Assembly (NCBI GenBank): GCA_029227815.1
Contig: CP118523.1
Location: 2,728,001-2,792,000 of the forward strand
Direction: 5' to 3'
From: Clostridiaceae bacterium M8S5
Lineage (GTDB): Bacteria; Bacillota; Clostridia; Tissierellales; MCWD3
DNA: 64,000 nucleotides
Part shown: piece by piece, positions 1 through 8,763 of the stretch
Layout of the letters: every line of letters starts with the position of its first letter
Position numbering within the stretch: position 1 is the first letter of the stretch
Notes under the pieces: model-generated
Told to the model about the DNA's origin: nothing
The model's input: the letters and a program-made list of their open reading frames with translations, nothing else
Databases searched by the model: none
Made by a program: the position numbers and the translations under genes

Positions 1-1
1 T

Positions 2-295
2 GGTCTATGTAATCTAACTAAAACTGAAAAAGAGCTATTAGAAAAAAGCATGGCTATGTCTGATGAGTCTAAGTTTTCAGAGGGTAATAGATACAAATAT
101 GATGAAACTGCTATGGCTGTAACTCATATTCTATCTAAAAGAGCAGGGATTTATTGGACTTCATATGCCCATACTGCTACTCAAATACCAATGAGTGCTA
201 TAGGTGCTGGTTCTGAACTCTATAATGGATTTTTAGATAACACTGAAATAGCCAAATTAACTGCTAAGATACTTAAACTTGAACTCTCTAAATAA
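2..295 (+). CDS. alkaline phosphatase, C-terminal fragment
   Basis: The gene enters from the left edge, so only about the last 97 residues are present and the start is outside the window. The frame is open from base 2 to the TAA ending at 295. The segment AHTATQIPMSAIGAG matches the region of PhoA-type alkaline phosphatases that holds the last zinc-ligand histidine (His412 in the E. coli enzyme), and the following NGFLDNTEIAK matches the family's C-terminal helix. Known family role: zinc/magnesium phosphomonoesterase acting outside the cytoplasm to release phosphate. The export signal cannot be seen here. A 34-base gap separates it from the next gene on the same strand, so they may be cotranscribed. 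Confidence 0.85.
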   Translation, partial: GLCNLTKTEKELLEKSMAMSDESKFSEGNRYKYDETAMAVTHILSKRAGIYWTSYAHTATQIPMSAIGAGSELYNGFLDNTEIAKLTAKILKLELSK

Positions 296-329
296 TTTTA
301 ATTACTTATAAAGAGAAAAGAGGTCTTTC

Positions 330-1463
330 ATGAAAATAAGAGTATCTTTTATATATACGATTTTATGTCTTGTCATAATCTTAATTTTTATAAAATCTAT
401 AGACAATAATAAACAATATAATAAAAAAATCCAAGAAGTTAAAGGCATAGTAATGGAAATTGATGATTCTAATGTTGTTAAGGCAGGATTATCTTCTATA
501 GGGAATCAAATATTACGTGTTAAAATTATAACTGCAAATTACGATGGGATTGTTACTAATGTTATTAATTCTCTTTTAGGTAAACTTGACTTTGATAATT
601 ATTACAAAGTTGGTGATAAACTAATCGTTGCATTAAAATATGATGATAACAACAACATAGTATCTGCCAAAGCTGTTGATCTTTACAGACAAAATTATAT
701 ATTATATGTATTTCTGATATTTGTGATATTGCTTGTATGGTACTCAAGGGTTATTGGTTTAAAAGCACTCTTTTCATTTATTGCTACTGTTTTTATTTTG
801 TGGAAAATTCTAATCCCCCTTTTAATTGCAAATAAAAACCCTTTGTTAGTCACTACATTTATACTAATTATATTGACAGCTATTATACTTTTTTCTGTCG
901 CTGGCTTTACAAAAAAAGGGCTTGTCGCATTTTTAGGTACTATCTTTGGTCTGGCTATAACACTATTTCTTACTGTTATAATAGGAAACAAGCTGGGTTT
1001 AGGGGGGATGACATCTCCATATGCTGAAACTATTGTTTTTTCTGGATATTTTAATCTAGATATGAAAAGTATATTTTATGCGACCATCATTATAGGCTCT
1101 TCTGGAGCAGCTATGGATATAGCTATGGACATATCATCTGCTTGCTGGGAAATAAAAGTGAAAAAGCCGGATATCTGTAGAAAAGAACTCCTTAAATCTG
1201 GTTTTAATGTAGGAAGAGATGTTATTGGCACAATGACTACCACTTTATTACTTGCTTACTCTGGAGGATATTTGACACTATTTATGTTATTTCAAATTAG
1301 GGAATCAAGCTTTATAAGAATTATTAACATGAAGATTATTTCAGCTGAAATAATGCGTACTTTGATTGGTAGTATAGGTCTTGTGATAGTTGCTCCTCTT
1401 ACTGGAATTATTGCAAGCTGGTTATTTATCAATAGCAATTCTAAACATAATTTAATTAAATAA
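330..1463 (+). CDS. YibE/F family integral membrane protein
   Basis: A 377-residue protein with one N-terminal membrane segment (about residues 6-22), a soluble, probably extracytoplasmic domain (about 25-120) and then a set of six to seven hydrophobic segments (about 122-370). The arrangement and the conserved stretch GAAMDIAMDISSA match the YibE/F family, whose transport or signalling role is not settled. The ATG follows AAGAGG at a good distance. The gene sits just after the alkaline phosphatase fragment. A long-looped inverted repeat (AATGCATC at 1481 with GATGCATT at 1530, followed by a T run) lies after the stop and may end the transcript. The family call is from recognition of sequence pattern; the substrate is unknown. 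Confidence 0.8.
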   Translation: MKIRVSFIYTILCLVIILIFIKSIDNNKQYNKKIQEVKGIVMEIDDSNVVKAGLSSIGNQILRVKIITANYDGIVTNVINSLLGKLDFDNYYKVGDKLIVALKYDDNNNIVSAKAVDLYRQNYILYVFLIFVILLVWYSRVIGLKALFSFIATVFILWKILIPLLIANKNPLLVTTFILIILTAIILFSVAGFTKKGLVAFLGTIFGLAITLFLTVIIGNKLGLGGMTSPYAETIVFSGYFNLDMKSIFYATIIIGSSGAAMDIAMDISSACWEIKVKKPDICRKELLKSGFNVGRDVIGTMTTTLLLAYSGGYLTLFMLFQIRESSFIRIINMKIISAEIMRTLIGSIGLVIVAPLTGIIASWLFINSNSKHNLIK

Positions 1464-1535
1464 TATGAGGCTTTTTATTTAATGCATCGATATTATATTT
1501 GATTCCTCCTTATTTATCTTATATCTTGTTGATGC

Positions 1536-1564
1536 ATTTTTTTGTTTATTATTTATGGTATAAT
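1536..1564 (+). promoter_or_regulatory. promoter of the peptide deformylase gene (extended -10)
   Basis: A perfect TATAAT at 1559-1564 is preceded by TGG (1556-1558), which makes an extended -10 element. The -35 region is a T-rich stretch with no good match, as expected when an extended -10 is present. It lies 37 bases before the def start codon. Confidence 0.5.
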
Positions 1565-1600
1565 TGAAACAAATTGATTAATGTCAAAGGAGATTATCAC

Positions 1601-2092
1601 ATGATAAAAGATGTATTAATTTTAGGAAATAATAAACTTTATGAAAGAAGTGAAGAAATTGACACCCATAACCTTGATTCAATAAAGGATATTATCTCTG
1701 ATTTACATGATACTCTAATGGAATACAGACGTATACATAATGCAGGAAGAGCAATAGCCGCTCCTCAAATTGGCGAGATGAAAAAGCTTATATACATGCA
1801 TATTGATAAACCTGTTGTCATGATTAACCCTATTCTTACTTTCGAAGATGATGAAATGATAGAGGTGCTTGATGACTGTATGTCATTACCCAATTTATAT
1901 GTAAAAGTTATGCGCCATAAACGATGTAGACTTGAATACACGGATATGAACAATGTAAAGCAGGTACTTCATCTTGAAGGTGATTTATCTGAACTTATTC
2001 AACATGAGTATGATCATTTGGAAGGGATACTCGCTACTATGCGTGCTATTGACAATAAATCATTTGTTATGAAGAAAGGTTGTTTTTCTTAG
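1601..2092 (+). CDS. def: peptide deformylase, divergent
   Basis: Removes the N-terminal formyl group from new proteins, using a metal bound by one Cys and two His. With ATG at 1601 as start (AAAGGAG lies 8 nt upstream; an in-frame TTG at 1574 has no binding site) the protein has 163 residues. The three family motifs are visible: AIAAPQIG (about 51-58), DDCMSLPN (about 91-98) holding the Cys ligand, and QHEYDH (about 134-139) holding the two His ligands and the catalytic Glu. Motif II is normally EGCLS; here it reads DDCMS, and motif I lacks the usual GxGLAAPQ glycine order. The protein is therefore a divergent, probably second-type PDF, but the ligands and the catalytic Glu are all kept. Confidence 0.88.
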   Translation: MIKDVLILGNNKLYERSEEIDTHNLDSIKDIISDLHDTLMEYRRIHNAGRAIAAPQIGEMKKLIYMHIDKPVVMINPILTFEDDEMIEVLDDCMSLPNLYVKVMRHKRCRLEYTDMNNVKQVLHLEGDLSELIQHEYDHLEGILATMRAIDNKSFVMKKGCFS

Positions 2093-2294
2093 ATTATGTT
2101 ACTAAAAAAAGAATTACTAATAAATTCACTAGAAGCTAAAGAACACTATTCGTAAACGACATTGAAGCATCTATTTTATCCTTATTACAATCAAATAAAC
2201 AGATGCTTCTCCAAGTTAGAATAATGTTTTTTAATGCTTCCACAAATAAAGTAACGAGTACCACTACAAAGCATTACCCTTGGTTTTCTATTCA

Positions 2295-2329
2295 AAACAA
2301 AAAACAGTCTATCTAAGGACTGCTTTTTT
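2295..2329 (-). terminator. intrinsic terminator of the corrinoid uptake operon
   Basis: Read on the minus strand, GCAGTC, an 8-base loop and GACTG are followed by TTTTTTGTTTT. The stem begins right after the stop codon of the ATPase gene. The plus strand also ends in a T run, so it may act in both directions. Between def and this site (2093-2294) I see only another long-looped inverted repeat, GAAGCATCT at 2164 with AGATGCTTC at 2202. Confidence 0.75.
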
Positions 2330-3110
2330 ACTCTGTCTTTGGTACTATATAAGTTATATTCTTATCTTTATTTCTTATTATATCTACACCTATATCATAT
2401 ATGTTACTGATATTTTCTTTTGTAAGGACTATCTCTGGCTTATCGTATGCTTCTATCTGTCCATTATTCATCATTATTATCTTTTTACAGTACTTTAGAG
2501 CCATATTAATATCATGTATCGTTATTATTATTGTTAGATTATCTTCTTTGTTTAACTTCTTACATAGATTCAATATATTTATTTGATGCTTAATATCTAA
2601 ATGTGAAATTGGTTCATCTAAAAGCAATATCTCAGGTTCTTGAGCTAAAGCTCTGGCTAGCATAACTCTTTGTCTTTCTCCACCACTTATCTGAAGTATC
2701 TTTTTATCTCTTAGATCCCATGAATCTGTGACCTTCATACATCTTTCTACTACTTCATAATCCTTCTTAGTTTCCCCTGAGAATCTTCTTTGGTGAGGCA
2801 TTCTTCCCATTAGCACTATATCATGCACTGAGAAATCAAAGCTAATATTATCAAATTGATGTACTACTGCAATTTTTTTTGCTAATTCTTTATGAGATGT
2901 TTTTGAAATATTCTCATTCCCAACTGATATATTTCCTGATAGTGGCTTTAATAAGTTACACATATTTTTAAGTAATGTAGTTTTTCCACAGCCATTTGGT
3001 CCTAATATCCCCAAAAACTCTCCTTTGTCAACTGTAAAGTTTAAATCTCTTAATATTAAGTTGTCTGTATATTTGAATGATATATTTTCTATTTTCATAG
3101 CACTGCTCAT
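2328..3110 (-). CDS. btuD: corrinoid/iron-complex ABC transporter ATPase (BtuD/FecE type)
   Basis: Cytoplasmic ATPase of a binding-protein-dependent importer. Start chosen at 3110 because AGAGAGG lies 8 nt before it; the frame is open further upstream but that part overlaps the permease gene and has no binding site. The 260-residue protein shows Walker A GPNGCGKTT (about 37-45), the signature ISGGERQRV, Walker B ILLLDEP followed by the D-loop SHLD, and the switch His in ITIHD. It is the last gene of btuF-btuC-btuD. The corrinoid assignment rests on the cobalamin riboswitch that heads the operon; the ATPase sequence alone could equally serve siderophores or haem. Confidence 0.88.
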   Translation of the reverse strand: MSSAMKIENISFKYTDNLILRDLNFTVDKGEFLGILGPNGCGKTTLLKNMCNLLKPLSGNISVGNENISKTSHKELAKKIAVVHQFDNISFDFSVHDIVLMGRMPHQRRFSGETKKDYEVVERCMKVTDSWDLRDKKILQISGGERQRVMLARALAQEPEILLLDEPISHLDIKHQINILNLCKKLNKEDNLTIIITIHDINMALKYCKKIIMMNNGQIEAYDKPEIVLTKENISNIYDIGVDIIRNKDKNITYIVPKTE

Positions 3111-3123
3111 AACGGTTACCTCT

Positions 3124-4173
3124 CTATATGCTATTCTTTGATTTTCTGAGTAAATAAAGGAAAAATGGTCCACCAAATATTGATGTTATTATACCTACAG
3201 GTATTTCTACGCCATTTAGTACTGTTCTAGCTAAAGTATCACAAATCAGCATAAATATAGCTCCTCCTACAATTGATACTGGCATCAATACCCTATGATC
3301 CGAACCAAAAATCAATCTCAAAAGATGTGGAACTATCAATCCTACAAATCCTATTATGCCACTTACAGATACTGCACAAGCTGCTAGTAAGGATGCTACT
3401 ACTAACACTATTTTTTTAGTAGTCTCTACATTTACACCTAAACTTTGTGCACTATCTTCTCCTATAGATAATGCATTAAGTTCCTTGGTTAGGGATATCA
3501 ATATAACTAACCCTATTATTGCAGGTACAATTACTATTAATATTTGTCTATAACTAGTTCCATTAAAACTACCCATAGTCCACCCTATTATTTTACCGAG
3601 ATCTCTTTGATTAAAAATCATCATTAATGATATTGCTGAAGAAAGTAACGAGCTCATAACTATACCGGCTAATAATATTGAAGTGGTTGATATTTTACTA
3701 CCTCTTCTAGCTAAACCATAAACAATTATGGTAGTGGCTAGCGCTCCAGCAAAAGCTAGTATACTTATTATTCCTAGCCCCATAAAACTATTACTCACTC
3801 CTAGCACTATACCTACCGTAGCACCAAATGCTGCTCCTGATGATGATCCCATTATGTACGGATCTGCCATTGGATTCTTAAATATAGCCTGATATGCTAC
3901 TCCTACTATTGCAAGTATTCCTCCACATATAACTGACATTAGTACTCGAGGTAATCTTACCTCAGATACTATAAATATGGCTGATTTTTTTATACTAGAC
4001 ATATCCATGTTTATATTTAAGAATTCAAGTTTGTTAATGGTTATCTTCACAACATCTTTAATTGGTATTTTTACAGTTCCTAAAGATACTGCGCTAAACA
4101 TAAGCAATACTAATACTGCTGACAGTATTAGTATCACTATATGGTTTTTCCTTTTATTTTTATTATATGACAT
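3124..4173 (-). CDS. btuC: corrinoid/iron-complex ABC transporter permease (BtuC/FecCD type)
   Basis: Membrane subunit of about 349 residues with roughly ten hydrophobic segments, typical of the FecCD family in length and in the conserved stretches GGILAIVGVAYQAIFKNPMA and GIIGFVGLIVPHLLR. The ATG at 4173 is used; the TTG just before it is less likely, and GGTGAT lies upstream. It begins 17 bases after the stop of the binding-protein gene and ends 13 bases before the ATPase start, so the three genes form one operon. Corrinoid specificity is inferred from the upstream riboswitch. Confidence 0.88.
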   Translation of the reverse strand: MSYNKNKRKNHIVILILSAVLVLLMFSAVSLGTVKIPIKDVVKITINKLEFLNINMDMSSIKKSAIFIVSEVRLPRVLMSVICGGILAIVGVAYQAIFKNPMADPYIMGSSSGAAFGATVGIVLGVSNSFMGLGIISILAFAGALATTIIVYGLARRGSKISTTSILLAGIVMSSLLSSAISLMMIFNQRDLGKIIGWTMGSFNGTSYRQILIVIVPAIIGLVILISLTKELNALSIGEDSAQSLGVNVETTKKIVLVVASLLAACAVSVSGIIGFVGLIVPHLLRLIFGSDHRVLMPVSIVGGAIFMLICDTLARTVLNGVEIPVGIITSIFGGPFFLYLLRKSKNSI

Positions 4174-4190
4174 CAAATCACCGCTTCATC

Positions 4191-5426
4191 TTAGAATCCT
4201 AATTCATTTACTAAATCACCATGTACCATTTTAAATAACATCTTCAAACCTATATTAATTGCTCTTGGTGCTGATAGTTCCAATATATTCGAATCAATTT
4301 TTTCGTAGGATTTATTTTTTATAGCTGATAATATACTAAAATTGCTACTGTTTATCATGCTATCTATATTAGTCTTATTACCTACTAGTATGTCTGGATC
4401 ATTATCTATTATCTTTTCAACGCTATACTTCCAACCTTTTACATCATCTGCAGCATTTGTTGCTCCTACTGTTCTTATCATATCTGCTATAAATGTATCA
4501 CTTCCTGCTGTATATTCGCCGTGTTGCCCTGTTCCAACAACATAGTATATGCTTTTTTTATTGCTGTTATTATTTAAAACGTATTTTATCTTTTGAACTT
4601 TTGATCTCATGCTTGAAACCAACGCTCTTGCTTCGTAATTTTTATTTACTATTTTCCCCATTAACAGCATTTGATCATATATACCTTCTATGCTCACTGG
4701 TGTCTTAGCTGATGCTGAAGCTATACCAGCTTGACTCAATTTATCTAATATCTCTTTTTTAAAGTGTGTTTCTGCCAATGCTAAATCAGGTTCTAAGTCT
4801 ATTATAGTTTCAATGTTTGGTTCAAACAAAGTCCCTACGTTTTTGATATCTTTAACTTTTGATGGATACTTACAATATTGTGTTCTACCTACTAATTTTT
4901 CAAAAGCACCTAGTTCATATAGCTTTTCTGTTACTCCTGGCGCTAATGATACTATTTTCTGTGGCTCTTTATCTATTACAATCTTGTTCTCTCCATTTTT
5001 TATTGTCAATGGATATTTTGTTGTATCTCCTGATTGCTTACTAAAAGATACTGATTTTGTGGTAGATAACCACGTTAATTTATAATTGAGTGTCTCTAGT
5101 AACATTCTATAAGGTACGTATACTTTACCTTTTTCTTCGAATGTTTTGCAATCTAAAGTTACATTGATATTATTAATACTCACTTTGTTTGAGTCTATAT
5201 TAAACTCCATAGTCACGTAACTATTATAAACTTTTACTTTGTTACCTTCTTTTTTTGCTTTTACACCATAGTTACTAACATCATCTGTTGATATGTAAGC
5301 TCTACAGCCTTTAATAATATAATCTTTTTGTTTCTCACTACTCGCAAAAACATCTGGTGATGCTATGTTTAAGCATAAAAATGTTATCGCTAAAAACAGT
5401 GTAAATAGTTTTGTAAATCTTTTCAA
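4191..5426 (-). CDS. btuF: corrinoid-binding protein with N-terminal copper-amine-oxidase-like domain (BtuF type)
   Basis: Extracellular substrate-binding component. The start is a TTG at 5426, preceded by GAGGAG 7 nt upstream; no ATG is possible before the signal peptide MKRFTKLF... (hydrophobic core about 8-20, likely cleavage after about residue 28). Residues about 35-130 resemble the copper amine oxidase N-terminal (stalk) domain, ending with VYVPYRMLLETLNYKLTW. Residues about 145-405 are a Fe/B12-type periplasmic-binding domain, starting with KIVSLAPGVTEKLYELG and containing NIETIIDLEPDLALA. There is no lipobox Cys, so the extra domain may instead hold the protein at the cell surface. 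First gene of the btu operon, controlled by the cobalamin riboswitch. Confidence 0.87.
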   Translation of the reverse strand: MKRFTKLFTLFLAITFLCLNIASPDVFASSEKQKDYIIKGCRAYISTDDVSNYGVKAKKEGNKVKVYNSYVTMEFNIDSNKVSINNINVTLDCKTFEEKGKVYVPYRMLLETLNYKLTWLSTTKSVSFSKQSGDTTKYPLTIKNGENKIVIDKEPQKIVSLAPGVTEKLYELGAFEKLVGRTQYCKYPSKVKDIKNVGTLFEPNIETIIDLEPDLALAETHFKKEILDKLSQAGIASASAKTPVSIEGIYDQMLLMGKIVNKNYEARALVSSMRSKVQKIKYVLNNNSNKKSIYYVVGTGQHGEYTAGSDTFIADMIRTVGATNAADDVKGWKYSVEKIIDNDPDILVGNKTNIDSMINSSNFSILSAIKNKSYEKIDSNILELSAPRAINIGLKMLFKMVHGDLVNELGF

Positions 5427-5464
5427 TTTAAAACTCCTCTCTTATTTAGCTTGGAGGTTATTTG

Positions 5465-5496
5465 CAAAAAAATAACACATTAGAAATATGTGTTTT
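5465..5496 (-). terminator. riboswitch-controlled terminator before btuF
   Basis: On the minus strand, AACACAT, a 7-base loop and ATGTGTT are followed by ATTTTTTT. It lies between the cobalamin aptamer and the btuF start codon, about 40 nt before the start. This is the expected place for an expression platform that stops transcription when the aptamer is ligand-bound. The mechanism is inferred from position. Confidence 0.8.
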
Positions 5497-5509
5497 CTTT
5501 AACAACATA

Positions 5510-5715
5510 CTTCCTCCCGAAGCACTAGTTTTATTATCCATAAGGCAGGTTTCCTGGCTTGTAGGTCATCTTTGATTCTATCCTTCCCACTCATATTTTG
5601 AGTAGTGGTTATTAAGAATCTCATCTCTACATACAGTAGCGGGGGCTGCAAAGGCTTCTAACCTTTTTCCCTTTTACCTATGGGGCTGTTTCTATTTACA
5701 TCCCTCATAGCACCT
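5510..5715 (-). ncRNA. cobalamin riboswitch
   Basis: Read on the minus strand, the leader has the usual ordered landmarks of the cobalamin aptamer: GGTGCTATGAGGGA near 5714, AAAAGGGAA followed by a paired GGTT...GCC segment, GCAGCCCCCGCTACTGTA, CCACTAC, GGGAAGGATAG, GATGACC, and the B12 box AGCCAGGAAACCTGCC at 5544-5559. The P13-like element GTGCTTCGGGAGGA lies at about 5512-5525. Known role: binds adenosylcobalamin and lowers expression of corrinoid uptake or synthesis genes. It is followed by the terminator at 5465-5496 and btuF. Confidence 0.95.
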
Positions 5716-5739
5716 TTTAGATTATTTGATTATATATAT

Positions 5740-5769
5740 AGTATAGTTTAACTTTTATCCTTTTGTCAA
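5740..5769 (-). promoter_or_regulatory. promoter of the corrinoid uptake operon
   Basis: Minus strand: TTGACA (5764-5769), an 18-base spacer and TATACT (5740-5745). It lies just upstream of the riboswitch, which places the transcript start close to the aptamer's 5' end. Confidence 0.75.
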
Positions 5770-5906
5770 TGCAAAGATGAATTACATCTGTGTATATTAA
5801 GTATTATATACTGGTTTTATGTTAGTTCTTTGTGTATCTTATTCTCTACCATAAGGTATCAAAATATCACCATAGTAATTATATATGGATAAAATAAAAT
5901 TTATTA

Positions 5907-6770
5907 TTAACTCACCTCAACTAAACCATCAGCATCAGTATGAAACTCAAATTCAATCTTATATCCAGATTTTATCCTATAGAACTTCATGTCATTTATC
6001 AATGTCAATATCAATCTAGTGTTTTTACCTTCTTCAACTATCTGTATGTCACTTATACGATCGTTATAATTCATTAGATTATATATTTTTTGTTTATCTG
6101 AAACCTTTGTATCATGTAATTCTATGATAAATTTATCGTTATTAAAACCAGTAACTATACGTGGTCTAAAATCTAAATATGCGTTATTATCCCTGTCAAA
6201 TTCTAACTGTAATCCATAACTTGATATACGTATGTCTTTCAAATCATAATTAACAAATTTCCCGCCTTCACCAAAATCTATAGACTCCTCTAATGGAATC
6301 CATATATCTTTATTGTAGCCTATTACCTCATAGTTTCCTTCTTCATCAAGTGCTATTCTATAATGCTTTTTATAAGGAGCGTAACTACAATAGAATTCAG
6401 AACTATAACCAGTCATTTTAAGTTCAAAACAATAATCATTAATAAATTTACACGAATCCACAAACATCGTACCAGACGGCACCCAGCATACTATATTTGT
6501 TTTAAGATTATAATACATAAATAACTGTCTATTACTATCTAGTATTACTTCAATTAACGCTGTGTAATTTTTATAGCGCTTAAATATACTTACGTTTTTT
6601 ATATTATCACATTCTTCTTTAGCATCTTTATTTGCTATTTGCAGTATTTCTTCATCAGTAATTTTAATTTCTTCTTTTACACTTACCTCTTTGTTACTCT
6701 GGGTTGTGCATCCTGTAACTATTAATATTATCGCAGTAAGCAAAATATAAATCAATAACTTTCTTAGCAT
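5907..6770 (-). CDS. putative lipoprotein of unknown function
   Basis: A 287-residue protein with a lipoprotein signal: basic start, hydrophobic core and lipobox IVTGC with the Cys at about residue 21. It should therefore be tethered to the outer face of the membrane. The rest is soluble and rich in beta-strand patterning. The C-terminal about 100 residues (FIIELHDTKVSD through LILTLINDMKFYRI) faintly resemble AMIN-type cell-wall-binding domains, but I do not claim the family. A binding site GGAG lies 14 nt from the ATG, which is rather far. It is a single-gene unit with its own promoter. Confidence 0.7.
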   Translation of the reverse strand: MLRKLLIYILLTAIILIVTGCTTQSNKEVSVKEEIKITDEEILQIANKDAKEECDNIKNVSIFKRYKNYTALIEVILDSNRQLFMYYNLKTNIVCWVPSGTMFVDSCKFINDYCFELKMTGYSSEFYCSYAPYKKHYRIALDEEGNYEVIGYNKDIWIPLEESIDFGEGGKFVNYDLKDIRISSYGLQLEFDRDNNAYLDFRPRIVTGFNNDKFIIELHDTKVSDKQKIYNLMNYNDRISDIQIVEEGKNTRLILTLINDMKFYRIKSGYKIEFEFHTDADGLVEVS

Positions 6771-6819
6771 AAGCTATACTCATCTCCTTATTATTTAAGC
6801 AAATAATCTTTTGAGTATA

Positions 6820-6848
6820 AATGTAATTGATTTGGTTAATATTGTCAA
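6820..6848 (-). promoter_or_regulatory. promoter of the lipoprotein gene
   Basis: Minus strand: perfect TTGACA (6843-6848), a 17-base spacer and TACATT (6820-6825) as -10. It lies about 50 bases before the lipoprotein start and directly after the terminator of the M29 peptidase gene. Confidence 0.6.
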
Positions 6849-6874
6849 GTTTGTATCAATATAATTATTCTAAA

Positions 6875-6915
6875 TAAAAAAAGCCCATAGATAAAATTGC
6901 ATCTTGGACTTTTCT
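6875..6915 (-). terminator. terminator of the M29 aminopeptidase gene
   Basis: Minus strand: AAAAGTCCA, a 17-base loop and TGGGCTTTTTTT. The stem has one G-T wobble and is followed by a clear T run; it starts shortly after the gene's stop codon. Confidence 0.7.
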
Positions 6916-6927
6916 GTATTTATAGCT

Positions 6928-8037
6928 TTATTTAAGGTTTTCTGGATTCAAGCATTCAAGCTCAGGTATAACAAATTTACCATCTTTTCTGATTAATACA
7001 TCATCAAAATAGATTTCTCCTCCGCCGTACTTAGGAGTTTGTATACATACTAAATCCCAATGTATTGCTGATGTGTTTCCGTTAGGTGCTTCATCATATG
7101 CTTTACCAGGTGTAAAGTGGAAGCTTCCCATAATCTTCTCATCAAATAGTGTATCTTTCATAGGCTCTATTATATATGGATTAACTCCTATTGCAAACTC
7201 TCCTACGTATCTTGCTCCTTCATCTGTATCAAATACCTTATTTATCTTCTCAGTATCATTTGCCGTAGCTTCTATGATTTTACCATCTTTAAACTTCAAT
7301 CTAATATTATCATATGTAAACCCTTGATAGACTGCTGGACAATTATAAGTAAGAGTACCATTTACAGAATCTTTAACTGGCGCTGTAAATACTTCCCCAT
7401 CTGGTATATTATAATTTCCTGCACATTTTATTGTAGGAATATCTTTGATAGAAAATGTTAAATCTGTTCCTTCGCCCTTGATATGAACTCTATCTGTTTT
7501 GTTCATCAACTCTACTAAACTATCCATAGCTTTTGACATTTTATCGTAGTCTAATGTACAAACATCAAAATAGAAATCTTCAAAACTCTCTAAACTTGTG
7601 TTAGCATCTTGAGCCATACTGTTGTTTGGATATCTTAAAACTACCCATCTTGTATGATTAACTCTTTGATCTAATGCTGGTCTAGCATATTTAAACATCA
7701 ATTGCTTTTTTTCACTTGGAACATCTGCTGTTTCATTTTTGTTATCTCCTGCTCCTATTCCGATATACACATCCATCTCTTTCATTCTTGCGAGATCTAA
7801 ATCAGATTTAAGCTTTAATTGTTCTTCGCTTGCACCCAGCATCAATTCTCTACTTATAGCGCTATTGGCTAATTGTACAAATGGATATGCTCCAACTTTG
7901 TAAACTTCCTTGATTATAGCTCTTATAAGTGGATAAGCGCTTGTCCCGCCTGTTGATATTAATACTTTTTCACCCTTCTTCACTTTAGTTGAAAAATTAA
8001 CTAAGTTCTGTGCTAATTTTACAATTCTACTATCCAT
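6928..8037 (-). CDS. M29 family metal-dependent aminopeptidase
   Basis: A 369-residue cytoplasmic protein of the thermophilic aminopeptidase family (AmpS/AmpT/PepS type), which cuts single residues from peptide N-termini using two metal ions. Start ATG at 8037 is chosen because GGAGG lies 8 nt before it; the ATG at 8043 touches that site and is too close. Family landmarks include KGEGTDLTFSI, the metal-site segment NIPDGEVFTAPVKDSVNG, and near the C-terminus GSFHFTPGKAY and SAIHWDL, which supply the His and Asp ligands. It has its own terminator and lies 98 bases downstream of the NUDIX gene. Likely recycles peptides. Confidence 0.9.
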   Translation of the reverse strand: MDSRIVKLAQNLVNFSTKVKKGEKVLISTGGTSAYPLIRAIIKEVYKVGAYPFVQLANSAISRELMLGASEEQLKLKSDLDLARMKEMDVYIGIGAGDNKNETADVPSEKKQLMFKYARPALDQRVNHTRWVVLRYPNNSMAQDANTSLESFEDFYFDVCTLDYDKMSKAMDSLVELMNKTDRVHIKGEGTDLTFSIKDIPTIKCAGNYNIPDGEVFTAPVKDSVNGTLTYNCPAVYQGFTYDNIRLKFKDGKIIEATANDTEKINKVFDTDEGARYVGEFAIGVNPYIIEPMKDTLFDEKIMGSFHFTPGKAYDEAPNGNTSAIHWDLVCIQTPKYGGGEIYFDDVLIRKDGKFVIPELECLNPENLK

Positions 8038-8135
8038 TTTCATCTCCTCCAATACATAGTTATTACGGTATTATATCATATTTTCAATATAATTGATAAT
8101 ATCTAACAAAAAAATAATATCTTATAATAATATCT

Positions 8136-8750
8136 TTATAAACCCTTTTTTATAGAATTGATGAAGTTATCAATAAATCTAGCTGTAAATCCCCATATTA
8201 TGTACTCATTATATTCATAAAAATGTACTGGAAATACTCCTTTTCTCCATTTATAATGTTTTCCATTTGGAATCAAATCATACGGAAATTTATCTTGCAA
8301 CTCTATCTTTACGTATGAATCATACTCTCTTGGTTTATTCTCTATAAAAAACTCAAGTGGTACTAAAAAGCAATGATCTACCTCACTATTACTGTAGTTT
8401 TCTATATTCTCAACCTTTATCAGTCCCACATAGCCAAATACCTGTATATTATATGGACCTGCAATATAATCTAACTCTCCAATAACATCTATATCTTCAC
8501 TTCTTATTCCTAACTCTTCGCAAGTCTCTCTAACACTTGCCTCTTTCTTAGTTTCGCCCTCTTCTATACGCCCTCCAGGAAATCCTATTTCCCCTGGCTC
8601 TTCACTTAGTTTATTTGATCTTACCTCAAATAAGATATGTAGTATGCCATCAACTTCAACCAAGGGCATTAATACTGAATATCTTCTATCAACATTCATT
8701 TGCTTTGCTTTTTTATTTTTGTATGCTTTACATATATCATTTAGTTTCAT
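8136..8750 (-). CDS. NUDIX hydrolase, CoA pyrophosphatase type
   Basis: A 204-residue enzyme with a complete Nudix box beginning GGRIEEGETKKEA and ending RETCEELG (about residues 59-82), which binds the catalytic metal. The upstream segment LFEVRSNKLSEEPGEIGFPGG matches the extended signature of the NudL/YeaB group that cleaves coenzyme A and its derivatives into 4'-phosphopantetheine and 3',5'-ADP. Usual length for the group. It starts 13 bases after rsmE ends, so the two are likely cotranscribed. The CoA substrate is inferred from the group signature. Confidence 0.85.
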   Translation of the reverse strand: MKLNDICKAYKNKKAKQMNVDRRYSVLMPLVEVDGILHILFEVRSNKLSEEPGEIGFPGGRIEEGETKKEASVRETCEELGIRSEDIDVIGELDYIAGPYNIQVFGYVGLIKVENIENYSNSEVDHCFLVPLEFFIENKPREYDSYVKIELQDKFPYDLIPNGKHYKWRKGVFPVHFYEYNEYIIWGFTARFIDNFINSIKKGL

Positions 8751-8763
8751 AACCCACTCCTAT

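Noticed and set aside
2280..2498. Hydrophobic plus-strand open frame after def
   Set aside because: It overlaps the operon terminator and the 3' end of the corrinoid ATPase gene on the minus strand and has no ribosome site.
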